A DNA stretch of 64,000 nucleotides. Origin: JBCCCJ01 sp039029315 (GTDB taxonomy: Bacteria; Bacteroidota; Bacteroidia; J057). Position 1 is the stretch's first letter, and the number at the start of each line of letters is the position of its first letter. Of this stretch, positions 1 through 8,781 are shown one piece after another. Both the position numbers and the translations under genes were made by a program. Under the pieces are notes generated by a model. That model ran no database searches, was not told where the DNA came from, and saw only the letters and a program-made list of their open reading frames with translations. The DNA is taken from the NCBI GenBank assembly GCA_039029315.1, contig JBCCGK010000003.1, positions 137,361 through 201,360 on the forward strand. Reading direction: 5' to 3'.

Positions 1-1
1 A

Positions 2-2770
2 CCCTTCGAAGATGACACGAAATTACATATAGACATTAAGTCCAATGGGGTGTGGTTCAACGATGTTATCTCCCCCATCGTAGACATGGATTCTCTCTGG
101 GAACAGATCATGGTAGACCTCACAGCATTTGCCGGGACCATCATCAATGTGCGATTTCGCATGGAAGAATTTGATACCGGATTCAAGCATGATATCGCCA
201 TAGATGATTTTCGAGTGAGTGAGCGCCTTGCATTTGACGCTCAATTGTTAAGCATCGAACAGCCTTTCGGGAGTGATTGTGCATTATCAGATATGGAGAC
301 GATCTCCATCATGCTTCGGAATTCCGGGGGCATGCCGACCAGCGGGATTACAGCTTCTTTTTCTGTAGACGGAGGGGCTCCTATCCCAGCGGAGACCATT
401 CCCGGAACATTGCAATCAGGAGATACTGTCATGTATACATTTGCGACAACAGCAGATTTTTCTTCCGTTGGTCCTCATAGCCTTCATGTAAGCCTGCAAC
501 AAAGTGGTGATGGCAAATTATCCAACAATGAAATCGGGATCAATGTCACGCATATCCCCGGATATCCAGCCCCTTATTCTGAAAATTTTGACGCAGGATT
601 TCCCTCAGATTGGCTCAATGACTCCAGAGATGCCGGGAAAGAATGGATTCATAGCAGTACAATCACCACAGATTATGGGCCAGATGATGTGGACCATACT
701 TCAGGCAATGGGGCATATGTGTATGTAGATGATTCCGGTCCACATAGATCAGAAACCAATCTGGTCTCTCCTTGCATAGATCTCACACGTCTCCTTGCGC
801 CAGAACTCTCCTTTTGGGTATGGAGCAACAATGAAGAACCTACTTCAGTAGATACCCGATTACACATAGACATCAGCGCAAATGGATTGTGGACGCAAGA
901 CATCATTCCCCCTATCACGGATATGGATTCTGCCTGGGAGAATGTCTTGATTGATTTGACACCTTTTTCAGGAACCTTCCTCAAGGTTCGCTTTCGGATA
1001 GAGGAAATCAATACGGGCTTCAGGCATGATATTTCGATTGATGATTTTCGGATATTTGAGCAGCTTGATTTTGATATCAAGCTTACCCAAATCCTGGACC
1101 CTCCATCTTTTTCCTGTGGATTGACTGCGAGTGAAGCGGTAAGCATTCAGATTGAAAATCCTGGCTTGAACCCTATGCATGGAATTACAGCTGGATTCAG
1201 AATGGGAACTAGTGGCCCCTTTCAGACAGAAAATATTGCAGATACCCTTTTGCCAGGAGAAATGATGACCTATACTTTTTCTTCTACCGCCGACCTGTCT
1301 GCAATTGGCCAATATGATATTTCCGTGTTTGCAACTGCTACAGGGGACGAGAATCATCTGAATGATTCTTTGGCGACTTTGGTGGAATATGGTGCGTCTT
1401 TTTCGCCCCCCTTTGTGGAAGATTTCAACAGCCTGCCTGCTGGCATTTCCCAATTTACCCAACTATCCAATGCCACAAACTCCCAAATCCTTTGGCAGAC
1501 CAATGCTGGACCTACCTCTACTGCAACCACAGGCCCATTGGATGATCAATCTGGTGGAGGGACCTATCTCTATCTCGAATCTTCGGGATCGAGATCAGGG
1601 GATCAGGGAATTTTGTGTCTGGATTGTGTCGACCTGACTTCAGGTTCTCCCAATAATTTGGTGTTCAATTATCATATGTTTGGGAGTTCGATTGGGTTTC
1701 TGAAGGTTGATATCACCAATGGCGATAGCACAACGACTGAAGTCCTGCTTACAGGGCAGAAACAATTGTCAAATGCAGATACATGGACCAGACATACCAT
1801 TGATTTGACTCCTTATGCAGGATCTGTTGTTCAGATCTGCTTTACTGGAGAGATTCAGGCAGATCCCACAGGCGCTACCTTTAATGGTGATATTGCCCTG
1901 GACAATATTCAGATCAGAGAGACAGATCCTCTGGATGCAAGTCTGGTGAAAGTAGATGTTCTTGCAGAGCGGTGTTTTTATACTGATTCCGTACCAGTAG
2001 CCATCGATATCGTCAATGAAGGCCTGGATACTATCTCCAATGTCTTGGTATCCTACTCAGTCAATGGGGGGGCATTCACAAGTGGAGAAGTCGTTTCGAG
2101 TCCTATTCCTGTGGGGGACACCTTGAATTATACCTTTGCTGTAACAACGGACCTCTCTGCTCAGGGAACCTATGACATTGTTGCTGTATCCAGTACCCTT
2201 GGAGACACCAATGTGCAAAATGATACCACAACCATTTTTATTGACAATAGCATCATTGCTCCCTCTACAGAGTTCACCCATAGCACCAATCAACTAACTG
2301 TCAGCTTTGCCAATACCACCACAGGGGGAGGAACATTCAGTTATAGCTGGGACTTTGGAGATGGAAGTGTCGGGAGTTCAGATCCCGATCCTATCTATTT
2401 ATATCCCAATCCGGGTACTTATCCCGTTTTGCTCGTGGTTACCAATGAGTGTGGGTCAGCCAATTTCAGAGATTCTGTCACAGTTGGGATAAATGGGATT
2501 AGAGATGCGTTTGAGTCAAAAATCAGTCTGTTTCCCAATCCAACAAATGGGAATCTGGAGCTTTCTATTGAGGATCTACACCTTCATGAAGTAGATATTC
2601 AGATTTTTTCCATCAGAGGGAAATCAGTGTATGCCTTGAAAGAAAGTCTGTTGGCGGCTCCTGTGTCGATCCCCATCCAATTATCCCCTGCCCTCAGCGA
2701 AGGGATATATCTGCTTCGGTTACGATCAGAAGAAGGGGTGATCCATCGAAGATTTGTCCTGAAAAGATAG
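2..2770 (+). CDS. T9SS-secreted multidomain surface protein (5' end outside window)
   Basis: The frame is open from the window edge (a GTG at 50 is only an internal codon), so the N-terminus and signal peptide are missing. Two nearly parallel jelly-roll (MAM/choice-of-anchor-like) units are visible: the end of one at nt 2-235 and a full one at about 560-1075, both ending in RFRxEExxTGFxHDIxIDDFR. A more diverged unit spans about 1400-1925. CARDB-like beta-sandwich linkers (NSGG/NPGL, then a TYTF motif) separate them. A PKD domain with WDFGDGS lies near 2345 and a T9SS type A sorting domain with FPNPTNG near 2530, ending at the stop. The protein should cross the outer membrane through the type IX system and be anchored or released. 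No catalytic domain is visible, so adhesion or scaffolding is inferred. Confidence 0.88.
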   Translation, partial: PFEDDTKLHIDIKSNGVWFNDVISPIVDMDSLWEQIMVDLTAFAGTIINVRFRMEEFDTGFKHDIAIDDFRVSERLAFDAQLLSIEQPFGSDCALSDMETISIMLRNSGGMPTSGITASFSVDGGAPIPAETIPGTLQSGDTVMYTFATTADFSSVGPHSLHVSLQQSGDGKLSNNEIGINVTHIPGYPAPYSENFDAGFPSDWLNDSRDAGKEWIHSSTITTDYGPDDVDHTSGNGAYVYVDDSGPHRSETNLVSPCIDLTRLLAPELSFWVWSNNEEPTSVDTRLHIDISANGLWTQDIIPPITDMDSAWENVLIDLTPFSGTFLKVRFRIEEINTGFRHDISIDDFRIFEQLDFDIKLTQILDPPSFSCGLTASEAVSIQIENPGLNPMHGITAGFRMGTSGPFQTENIADTLLPGEMMTYTFSSTADLSAIGQYDISVFATATGDENHLNDSLATLVEYGASFSPPFVEDFNSLPAGISQFTQLSNATNSQILWQTNAGPTSTATTGPLDDQSGGGTYLYLESSGSRSGDQGILCLDCVDLTSGSPNNLVFNYHMFGSSIGFLKVDITNGDSTTTEVLLTGQKQLSNADTWTRHTIDLTPYAGSVVQICFTGEIQADPTGATFNGDIALDNIQIRETDPLDASLVKVDVLAERCFYTDSVPVAIDIVNEGLDTISNVLVSYSVNGGAFTSGEVVSSPIPVGDTLNYTFAVTTDLSAQGTYDIVAVSSTLGDTNVQNDTTTIFIDNSIIAPSTEFTHSTNQLTVSFANTTTGGGTFSYSWDFGDGSVGSSDPDPIYLYPNPGTYPVLLVVTNECGSANFRDSVTVGINGIRDAFESKISLFPNPTNGNLELSIEDLHLHEVDIQIFSIRGKSVYALKESLLAAPVSIPIQLSPALSEGIYLLRLRSEEGVIHRRFVLKR

Positions 2771-2861
2771 AAAATCGATGGAATGTTAGACGCTGAGTAG
2801 TGAGGGGCAGACCGATTCAAAGGAAGCGGGAACAATCAGTCCCCAACTAAGTCAGGCCTTA

Positions 2862-3022
2862 GAGACTGTTTGGAAATCTGTCACTTATTTTTTGTATGCG
2901 TCTTTTTTCCTCATCCGGCGGCTTTATTTGTTCCCATAGCACCACTATGAGAACAAAAAAGTGCCTTGTCTGAGAAAAAAATACATCCTAACAATTCTCA
3001 GCACAGATTCCAAAACAGTCTC
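2862..3022. mobile_element. 161-bp palindromic MITE-like element, copy A
   Basis: The element starts GAGACTGTTT and ends AAACAGTCTC, with terminal inverted repeats of roughly 24 bp and an internal stem around CTCATAG/CTATGAG. TTA flanks it on both sides (2859-2861 and 3023-3025), as a 3-bp target duplication would. It codes for nothing. A copy of exactly the same length lies inverted at 44066-44226, about 90% identical by hand alignment. The right-hand TTA is the stop codon (TAA) of the minus-strand DUF6624 gene, and the element sits between two convergent genes, where its hairpin could also end transcription from both sides. Confidence 0.8.
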
Positions 3023-3985
3023 TTAGTCCTCTCCTTCTTTGTCCTTCTTCGGAAGGTGGTACTCAAAACCAAAGTGTTTGGCATAGTCTTCGAGTGGTCC
3101 AAGGCCAACCTTGCTTCGTCGCACATTGACGTTGGCTTCATCCTCAATGGGATGGAACATACTCTTGCCTGTAGAATCTCTGGTTACCTGAGACCCATAC
3201 AGTTGAGTCTTGCCTTGACGCATGCGGACGCGATCCACCAACATCGCAATAAGAGACCATTTGACCTCGCCTGCATCAGCGGCCTCGGACATCATGTCCA
3301 GATATTTTTCCTGTATGTCCAGTTCCGCATGCTGAATGACAAAAAATGCCACTTCACCGCTCCGATCCCCTACCAGACTTTTTCCTGGATATCCATGTTC
3401 AGCAATGATTTCCTCTATCCGAATGGTATTGGATGAATCTACGGCATTTTGTTTGGCCCATAGGGCACTCATTTCGGGAGATTGCCATCCAAATTCTGTG
3501 CTGACACTGTCCATCATTTTGCGATATTTTTGGTCGAGTACCATCATGCTATCCAGCTCTCGTTTGAGTGGCATATTCAGTGTGCTTTCATAGGCAATCC
3601 GACGAGCTTTGAGACTGTCAAGCACAACGGCCCATTGAGGGCTGGCCTTGACTCCCTCTAGCCCATCGACAAAATTGAGATAGTATTCTGCCTGATCCCA
3701 ATTTTGTTTGATTGCAGTAAAAATGTAAGGAAAAGCCTTCTCTGCTTCTTGATTCATACTGAAGCAACTGGCTGCCATGATCAGGCTGTAGGGACTTTTC
3801 TGTGTAATGGCGAGGGCCTTTTCATAGCATTCTGCGCAGGTGGCATAGTCTTTGGCTTCCAGGGCTTCCTGTGCGCAGAGGATGTTTTCCTTGTAGGCTG
3901 GATCATCGCTGACATAGTTTTGAGCCAACAGGGTTGAACCCAGGAAACAAAAGCCGCTCAGGAGTAAAAGGGGGAAACGTTTCAT
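3023..3985 (-). CDS. DUF6624 protein with TPR-like N-terminus, secreted
   Basis: The start is set at the ATG whose product begins MKRFPLLLLSG, a clear signal peptide ending near LLAQ; a longer frame upstream would only add a non-signal leader. Residues about 25-125 look like TPR/Sel1-type helical pairs (ALEAKDYATCAECYEKAL). Residues about 150-310 match the DUF6624 family pattern: a long helix with DSxxTxRIEEIIxEHGYPGKSLVG, then QHAELDIQEKYL and a C-terminal RRxxVGLxPLxxYAxxxGF motif. The biochemical role is unknown. It follows the M56 peptidase gene by about 105 bases on the same strand and probably belongs to that operon. Its stop codon coincides with the flank of a small mobile element. Confidence 0.8.
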   Translation of the reverse strand: MKRFPLLLLSGFCFLGSTLLAQNYVSDDPAYKENILCAQEALEAKDYATCAECYEKALAITQKSPYSLIMAASCFSMNQEAEKAFPYIFTAIKQNWDQAEYYLNFVDGLEGVKASPQWAVVLDSLKARRIAYESTLNMPLKRELDSMMVLDQKYRKMMDSVSTEFGWQSPEMSALWAKQNAVDSSNTIRIEEIIAEHGYPGKSLVGDRSGEVAFFVIQHAELDIQEKYLDMMSEAADAGEVKWSLIAMLVDRVRMRQGKTQLYGSQVTRDSTGKSMFHPIEDEANVNVRRSKVGLGPLEDYAKHFGFEYHLPKKDKEGED

Positions 3986-4090
3986 GTGATTGATTGAGTA
4001 AAAGTGAAACAAAAGAATGAGACATCTGCATGGAAACATGATGCAGATCTCTCATGGTTCCTGGAAGCTCATTCTATGAGGTTGATGAAT

Positions 4091-5566
4091 TTAATTGTTG
4101 CAAGCTCCTTTCTCGCCAAGGTTGATTGGATCTGGAACTTCCCAAATTGTATGAGGCCGACGAATAGAATCAATAACAATGCTATGGGGCAGATTAAAGA
4201 TGGCAGGATCGATCCAAACGTCTCTTGCTTCGGCTTCCTCTAAGGCAGCGAGCCACTGATGCCAGCGATAGGCCGTGAAGGATTGGGCTTCTGTATCACT
4301 TGGTTTGTGAGAAATGAGGTATAGCCATTCATTAGAGGGTTGCAGCAAACAAGCGACGTATCTTTCTCTTAATGGAAGGGTTCTTCGCTCTCCTGCTTCT
4401 AGTTCTACTGATATCCAGCTACTCCCATCAGTCTCCAACCAGGTATTTGGATTCATTGCTTCTCTTTCTTCTGTACTCAGCAGATGAACTTCATACTTAT
4501 CTAAAATAGGATGAGGAAGGCCAGAGGCATCCTGGAAATAGGTGGCCATGCTTGCCTGTGGGTCTTTGTGATCTTCTGATAGCGCATGACAGGAATTCTG
4601 GCCTTGCCATACAAAATACAGATGAGCCTTTTCCTGGGACATGACTTGTTCATGTGGGAGAACAGAATAGCCAATAGCCATAGACAGAGCCAGAAGGGGA
4701 ACTCCCATATAGAATTTGAATCGCTGAATAGGGTGAGTTGGTGCCTTGTTAAGCATAAGCAATCTGCGGATCATCTGTTGTTTTGCAAAATGATGTGGCA
4801 GGGGTATCCAGCTTTGTTTTTGTTTGACCTGCTGAACAAGCAAAGAACCATAATCAAAAGAAGACATGTGCCCTTTGCCACATACGGATTGATCCGCCAA
4901 AAACTCATGCAATTCTCGCAACCGATGTTGGTAGAGATAGACAAATGGATTGAACCAGAACAAGATCTTCACACATTCCATGAGCAAAACATCCAGTGTA
5001 TGTCTTCCCTGAATATGTGCCAATTCATGTTTGAGGATCACTGCCTGCTCTGAAGGGCTATGACTCTGTGGATGCCAGATGATGTATTTGAAAAAGGAAA
5101 AAGGAGAAATGGGTTGCTGAAGGTATACCAGGACAAAGTCCTTTCCCCATTGTCTTTTTCCAGAATGAATCATGGATAGAATCTTATGAAGCTGATTCAC
5201 AAGTCGGAAGATCCCGATGGCAAGCCCCAGGAAATAGATTCCCCATAATATCCTGGTCCAAGGGATGGCTAATGAGGCTGATTCATTTCTGATAACGATC
5301 TGACTCTCACTTGACTCTTCAGGAACTACGAGATAGAGCGGAGTGGCCTCTGAGATAGACGGACTTTCCTGGTCAAAGAAGTCAAATTGAGCTGGAAGTC
5401 CCCCCATTGGACAAAAAGGCAATAAAAAGGAGACAATCAAAATGCCAAGTAGATATGATCTGTTTCTGCGGAAGAAGGTGTCATTTCTTAGTGCAAATTC
5501 ATACAGAAGAATACCGGCAATTAAACAAATTTGAACCTTGAGCAAGTAGATAAGTAATGGGTTCAT
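4091..5566 (-). CDS. BlaR1/MecR1-type M56 family metallopeptidase sensor
   Basis: This is a membrane-bound zinc metallopeptidase of the M56 family (491 aa from the chosen ATG, MNPLLIYLLKVQ). Hydrophobic segments lie near residues 5-25, 35-55, 100-120 and 280-300. HExxH is present as HELAH (H180, E181, H184), followed by the family motif FWFNPFVYLYQHRLRELHE with the third ligand region. The C-terminal part beyond the last membrane segment is periplasmic and does not resemble a penicillin-binding sensor domain. A blaI-like repressor gene lies 52 bases upstream, so the pair should work as sensor protease plus repressor. The signal is unknown, and no beta-lactamase gene is near, so antibiotic sensing should not be assumed. 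Confidence 0.9.
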   Translation of the reverse strand: MNPLLIYLLKVQICLIAGILLYEFALRNDTFFRRNRSYLLGILIVSFLLPFCPMGGLPAQFDFFDQESPSISEATPLYLVVPEESSESQIVIRNESASLAIPWTRILWGIYFLGLAIGIFRLVNQLHKILSMIHSGKRQWGKDFVLVYLQQPISPFSFFKYIIWHPQSHSPSEQAVILKHELAHIQGRHTLDVLLMECVKILFWFNPFVYLYQHRLRELHEFLADQSVCGKGHMSSFDYGSLLVQQVKQKQSWIPLPHHFAKQQMIRRLLMLNKAPTHPIQRFKFYMGVPLLALSMAIGYSVLPHEQVMSQEKAHLYFVWQGQNSCHALSEDHKDPQASMATYFQDASGLPHPILDKYEVHLLSTEEREAMNPNTWLETDGSSWISVELEAGERRTLPLRERYVACLLQPSNEWLYLISHKPSDTEAQSFTAYRWHQWLAALEEAEARDVWIDPAIFNLPHSIVIDSIRRPHTIWEVPDPINLGEKGACNN

Positions 5567-5618
5567 GCTTGTGACGGTGAAGAGTGATGGATGAAAATGG
5601 ATCAAGCAGGCAAAAATT

Positions 5619-5987
5619 TTATTCGTCCTCTTTTTCTTTCATCTTCCGGAGGATGTCTTCTAATTCCTCCATCTGGACATTTTCTTCCTTAACAAAGAAA
5701 GAAACCAACTGCTCGTAAGACCCACTGAAATAATCAGACACCAATTGTCTAAAGGCTTGCTTTCGGTACTCTCCTTGCTTGAGAATTGGAAAATACTGGT
5801 GGGTCTTTCCAAAAGCTTTATGACCGACTAGGCCGCGATCTTCCAGTTTTCGGACGACAGAGGAGAGGGTTGTTACAGGAGGTTTGGGATCTGGGATCTC
5901 TTCAAGAATTTCTCTGACCAGGGCATATTGTAGGCGCCAGAGAATCTTCATGACTTGTTCTTCTTTTGGACTCAAATGTTCTTTCAT
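5619..5987 (-). CDS. BlaI/MecI/CopY family transcriptional repressor
   Basis: The 122-aa product has the winged-helix fold of the Penicillinase_R family: LSPKEEQVMKILWRL at the start, the recognition segment TTLSSVVRKLEDRGLV, the wing HQYFPIL, and a C-terminal dimerisation helix with many acidic residues. It is the first gene of the operon with the M56 peptidase and the DUF6624 gene. By family knowledge it binds DNA as a dimer and is removed when the partner protease is activated. A 34-bp dyad lies 34 bases upstream of its start and is the likely operator. Confidence 0.92.
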   Translation of the reverse strand: MKEHLSPKEEQVMKILWRLQYALVREILEEIPDPKPPVTTLSSVVRKLEDRGLVGHKAFGKTHQYFPILKQGEYRKQAFRQLVSDYFSGSYEQLVSFFVKEENVQMEELEDILRKMKEKEDE

Positions 5988-6020
5988 ATGACCAAGATAG
6001 TAACGAAAAAATCAACATGC

Positions 6021-6054
6021 AACTAAATTAACGTTTTTAAACGAAAAATTAGTT
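6021..6054. promoter_or_regulatory. Candidate BlaI-type operator (dyad)
   Basis: Two 16-base arms, AACTAAATTAACGTTT and AAACGAAAAATTAGTT, are near-perfect inverted repeats (13 of 16 positions) around a TT centre. They lie upstream of the blaI-like gene, where autoregulation is usual in this family. The function is inferred from position and symmetry only. Confidence 0.5.
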
Positions 6055-6226
6055 ATTGCGATCTGAAAACAATAAAAACTATATTTTTTTAGTTAGATTA
6101 GTGTTAATTCCCCATCCTGTACACATCCATTGGTAAATATTTTCGTTTAATTTAGAAGTTAAGGCAAGCGAATTCCTTTTGGTCCTACAATGAATGATAT
6201 CAAGCATTCAGGGTGATGGCACGCAT

Positions 6227-6997
6227 ATGAAACGATCGATAGTTGAAGGGTTGATAGAGTGGAAGATTCTCATCAACTACAAAGTAGAATTAGGGGTTCT
6301 TCAGCGGTTTTTGCCCCAACCGTTCTTTCCGCGCTCGATTCGAGGGTTCGGCCTGGTGGGTATTGCTGTGACAAAACAGAAAGGTCTGAGATCTGTAGGA
6401 GTGCCACTATCGGTTGGATTTAGTTCCATGATCGTTGAGCACCAGATTGCAGCAAGTTGGGAGAATGCTGGCAAGTTGTGTCATGGCTTGTACATTCCTC
6501 GTCGAGATACCTCTTCTCTCCTGCAAATGATGGTAGGAGATAGACTTTCAGGAGGTATGCACCATTTGTCGCGCATTCGTGCCAGAATTCGGTATGATCG
6601 ATACACGCTTGGCATGAGGAGTATAGATCAGCAAGGAGTCAAGGTGCAATTGATGGCCAAGTTGACAGATCGGTTTCCGATGGGATCTGTCATGAAAGAA
6701 CTGGAGACAGCGGTCGACTTTTTTGAATCAGGCAAAATTGCTTATTCTCCTCTATATAAGAAATCTGTCTTCGAAGGCATAGCATGGCAGGCAAAAGACT
6801 ACAGTATCCAACCCTTACGTGTGGAGCGATTGAATGGGAATTATTGGGAAGAATTGGCGGGATTTCCTGCGAAGTCTGTCTTTTTTGATCATGCGCTCCT
6901 CATTCAGGGGGCTCCTCACCAATGGAATCATATCCCGGAACTGATTGCGCCCAGGCCGTATGAGCTATCCAACAACAAGGTTCTGCTCGAAAAGTAA
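6227..6997 (+). CDS. DUF2071 family protein
   Basis: The 256-aa product has the DUF2071 (YqjF-like) layout: an early WKILINYKVELGVLQRFLPQPF segment, as in other members where the first strand and helix carry LxxLLPxxF, then a GFGLVGIAVT strand, a central HQIAASW region and a late HALLIQGAP strand. The start is the ATG beginning MKRSIVEGL; an in-frame ATG 33 bases upstream is possible. Members are cytoplasmic proteins of unknown activity with an acetoacetate-decarboxylase-like fold. It is isolated between the blaI operon (divergent) and a convergent lipoprotein gene. Confidence 0.75.
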   Translation: MKRSIVEGLIEWKILINYKVELGVLQRFLPQPFFPRSIRGFGLVGIAVTKQKGLRSVGVPLSVGFSSMIVEHQIAASWENAGKLCHGLYIPRRDTSSLLQMMVGDRLSGGMHHLSRIRARIRYDRYTLGMRSIDQQGVKVQLMAKLTDRFPMGSVMKELETAVDFFESGKIAYSPLYKKSVFEGIAWQAKDYSIQPLRVERLNGNYWEELAGFPAKSVFFDHALLIQGAPHQWNHIPELIAPRPYELSNNKVLLEK

Positions 6998-7006
6998 GGA
7001 GGTTCG

Positions 7007-7876
7007 CTATTCATTGCACAGGCCTGATCGAAGCAGGTCTAGTTCCTCTGAAAAATAAAAACAGGAATCTTCTGCGATCAGCTTGATATTGTGCTTGTCA
7101 ATCCGAATTCGGAAGTCAATCAATTCTTTGGTATTCGTTCGATTGAATCTGTACTCAAACAGATCCTCTCGTTGCTCATAGTTTCTACTTTTGAGCGTTC
7201 CCAGAATTTTATCAAATTCGTAAATGACATTTCGCTCCCGATCGACCATGTAGACACGATTGTGGTCATAGTACTTGATGATATCGATCAATTTGGGATC
7301 TCTAAAGTAGGACGACTCTCCTAGCATATCCAATGTCACCTGTCCAAGCAGCGGATCGATGTCATAATTGGCAATGGACAAAATCCCTCTTTGTGGCGAG
7401 ATTGCCCAGATGGAGCGTTCACGATGCGTTTTCATCCTGATTCGCGAACGGCGAAGGATGTAAAAAATCTCTCCGTCCCCATTGGGATCAGCTTTGCGGT
7501 CTATAACGAGATGGTAATTGAATTCTGTGAACTTGTGGAGCGTATCTCCCGGAACCAGATCCGTATCCAAGAGGGTGATGCGTTCTTCCATATCTCCACC
7601 GGGGTCCAGCATATAGATCCTGGTTGCACTGTTGACGAGATAGCCTTCGAAAGGTTTGTCAAATATGAGGTAGGAAAAAGGAAAGGCCAGGAACCCATCA
7701 ATTTCTCTGGGTTGCTGTGTGACATGATACCAGTTATCGAGATCGAGACGAACGGTATCCTGGACTTCTGGAAAGGGAGGGGTCTCCAAAAATTCCTCTC
7801 CACATCCCATACAAAGCATGCCTATTGCCAAAAATAGCAAACAATATGTACGGCAAAATGTAAAGATGGTGTTCAT
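7007..7876 (-). CDS. Lipoprotein of unknown function
   Basis: The 289-aa product starts with a signal peptide and a lipobox near residue 25 (LCMGCG, Cys lipidated). The rest is rich in beta-strand and aromatic residues, with a 6-bladed-like rhythm (YMLDPGGD, RSIWAISPQRGIL, VYMVDRERNVIYEFDK) that suggests a beta-propeller-like or WD-like fold, but I recognise no family. It is convergent with the DUF2071 gene, and its 5' end faces the ABC ATPase gene. Confidence 0.65.
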   Translation of the reverse strand: MNTIFTFCRTYCLLFLAIGMLCMGCGEEFLETPPFPEVQDTVRLDLDNWYHVTQQPREIDGFLAFPFSYLIFDKPFEGYLVNSATRIYMLDPGGDMEERITLLDTDLVPGDTLHKFTEFNYHLVIDRKADPNGDGEIFYILRRSRIRMKTHRERSIWAISPQRGILSIANYDIDPLLGQVTLDMLGESSYFRDPKLIDIIKYYDHNRVYMVDRERNVIYEFDKILGTLKSRNYEQREDLFEYRFNRTNTKELIDFRIRIDKHNIKLIAEDSCFYFSEELDLLRSGLCNE

Positions 7877-8036
7877 GAATCTATGAGTGCCGCTACAAAG
7901 CTAATAGAACAACCCTATTTCCCAAAACTTGCCTTTTTTCCTCTCCCGCGTCCCCAAGATAGGTTTTGCCGCGGAAGAAATGAAAAATTGCGCGCCTATT
8001 TTCCACCTTTTGGAAGATATTCGGTATCTTTCTTCC

Positions 8037-8738
8037 ATGAAACCTATCATTCATCTACAGCACATCCGCAAAACATATCAAATGGGGCAAATTCAAATTC
8101 ATGCCCTTAGAGATGTTTCCCTTGAGATTTTTCCCAATCAGTATGTGGCCATCATGGGACCTTCAGGTTCAGGGAAATCAACCCTCATGAATATTCTGGG
8201 TTGCCTGGACACACCAAGTGGAGGAGCCTACTATCTCAATGATACCGATGTAAGCAATATGTCAGATTCAGATTTGGCCTATACCCGAAACAAAGAGATA
8301 GGATTTGTTTTCCAGACCTTTCATTTGCTGGCACGATCATCTGCGCTTGAGAATGTCGCCTTGCCATTGGTCTATGCTGGCATGTCCAAATCTGCACGCC
8401 TAAGCAGAGCCAAAGAAGTTCTGACCAATGTGGGTCTGGGAGATCGGGTAGACCACAAACCCAATGAACTCTCTGGTGGGCAACGTCAGCGGGTGGCAGT
8501 TGCCAGAGCTTTGGTCAATTCCCCTTCTATCATCCTTGCTGATGAGCCGACCGGGAATCTGGATACCAAAACATCCTACGAAATCATGGCATTGTTTGAA
8601 AAACTCCACAGTGCTGGCAACACAATCATTCTGGTAACACATGAAGAAGATATCGCGCAATATGCTCAGTCTATTGTGCGCCTAAGAGATGGAGATATTG
8701 AGGTGATTGAACAGAATACCAATAGAAGGAAAGGCTAA
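8037..8738 (+). CDS. ABC transporter ATP-binding protein, LolD/MacB type
   Basis: The 233-aa product is a complete ABC ATPase. Walker A is GPSGSGKST near residue 41, the Q-loop is FVFQTFHLL, the signature is LSGGQRQR at residue 145 and Walker B is ILADEPTGNLD near residue 166, followed by the H-loop VTHEE. The ADEPTGNLD and FQxFxLL patterns are those of the LolD/MacB/FtsE class, which drives lipoprotein release or efflux rather than nutrient import. The start MKPIIHLQHIRKTY is chosen because the 36 residues upstream do not fit the family. No permease gene is adjacent, so its partner must be elsewhere. Confidence 0.92.
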   Translation: MKPIIHLQHIRKTYQMGQIQIHALRDVSLEIFPNQYVAIMGPSGSGKSTLMNILGCLDTPSGGAYYLNDTDVSNMSDSDLAYTRNKEIGFVFQTFHLLARSSALENVALPLVYAGMSKSARLSRAKEVLTNVGLGDRVDHKPNELSGGQRQRVAVARALVNSPSIILADEPTGNLDTKTSYEIMALFEKLHSAGNTIILVTHEEDIAQYAQSIVRLRDGDIEVIEQNTNRRKG

Positions 8739-8781
8739 TACCACCATTGAGATACGAATTCCTCGGTTCTGGATGTTCTTC

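Noticed and set aside
4091..5987. Beta-lactam resistance sensor-repressor system
   Set aside because: The protein families match BlaR1/BlaI, but no beta-lactamase gene is near and the sensor has no visible penicillin-binding domain, so that specific role was not assigned.
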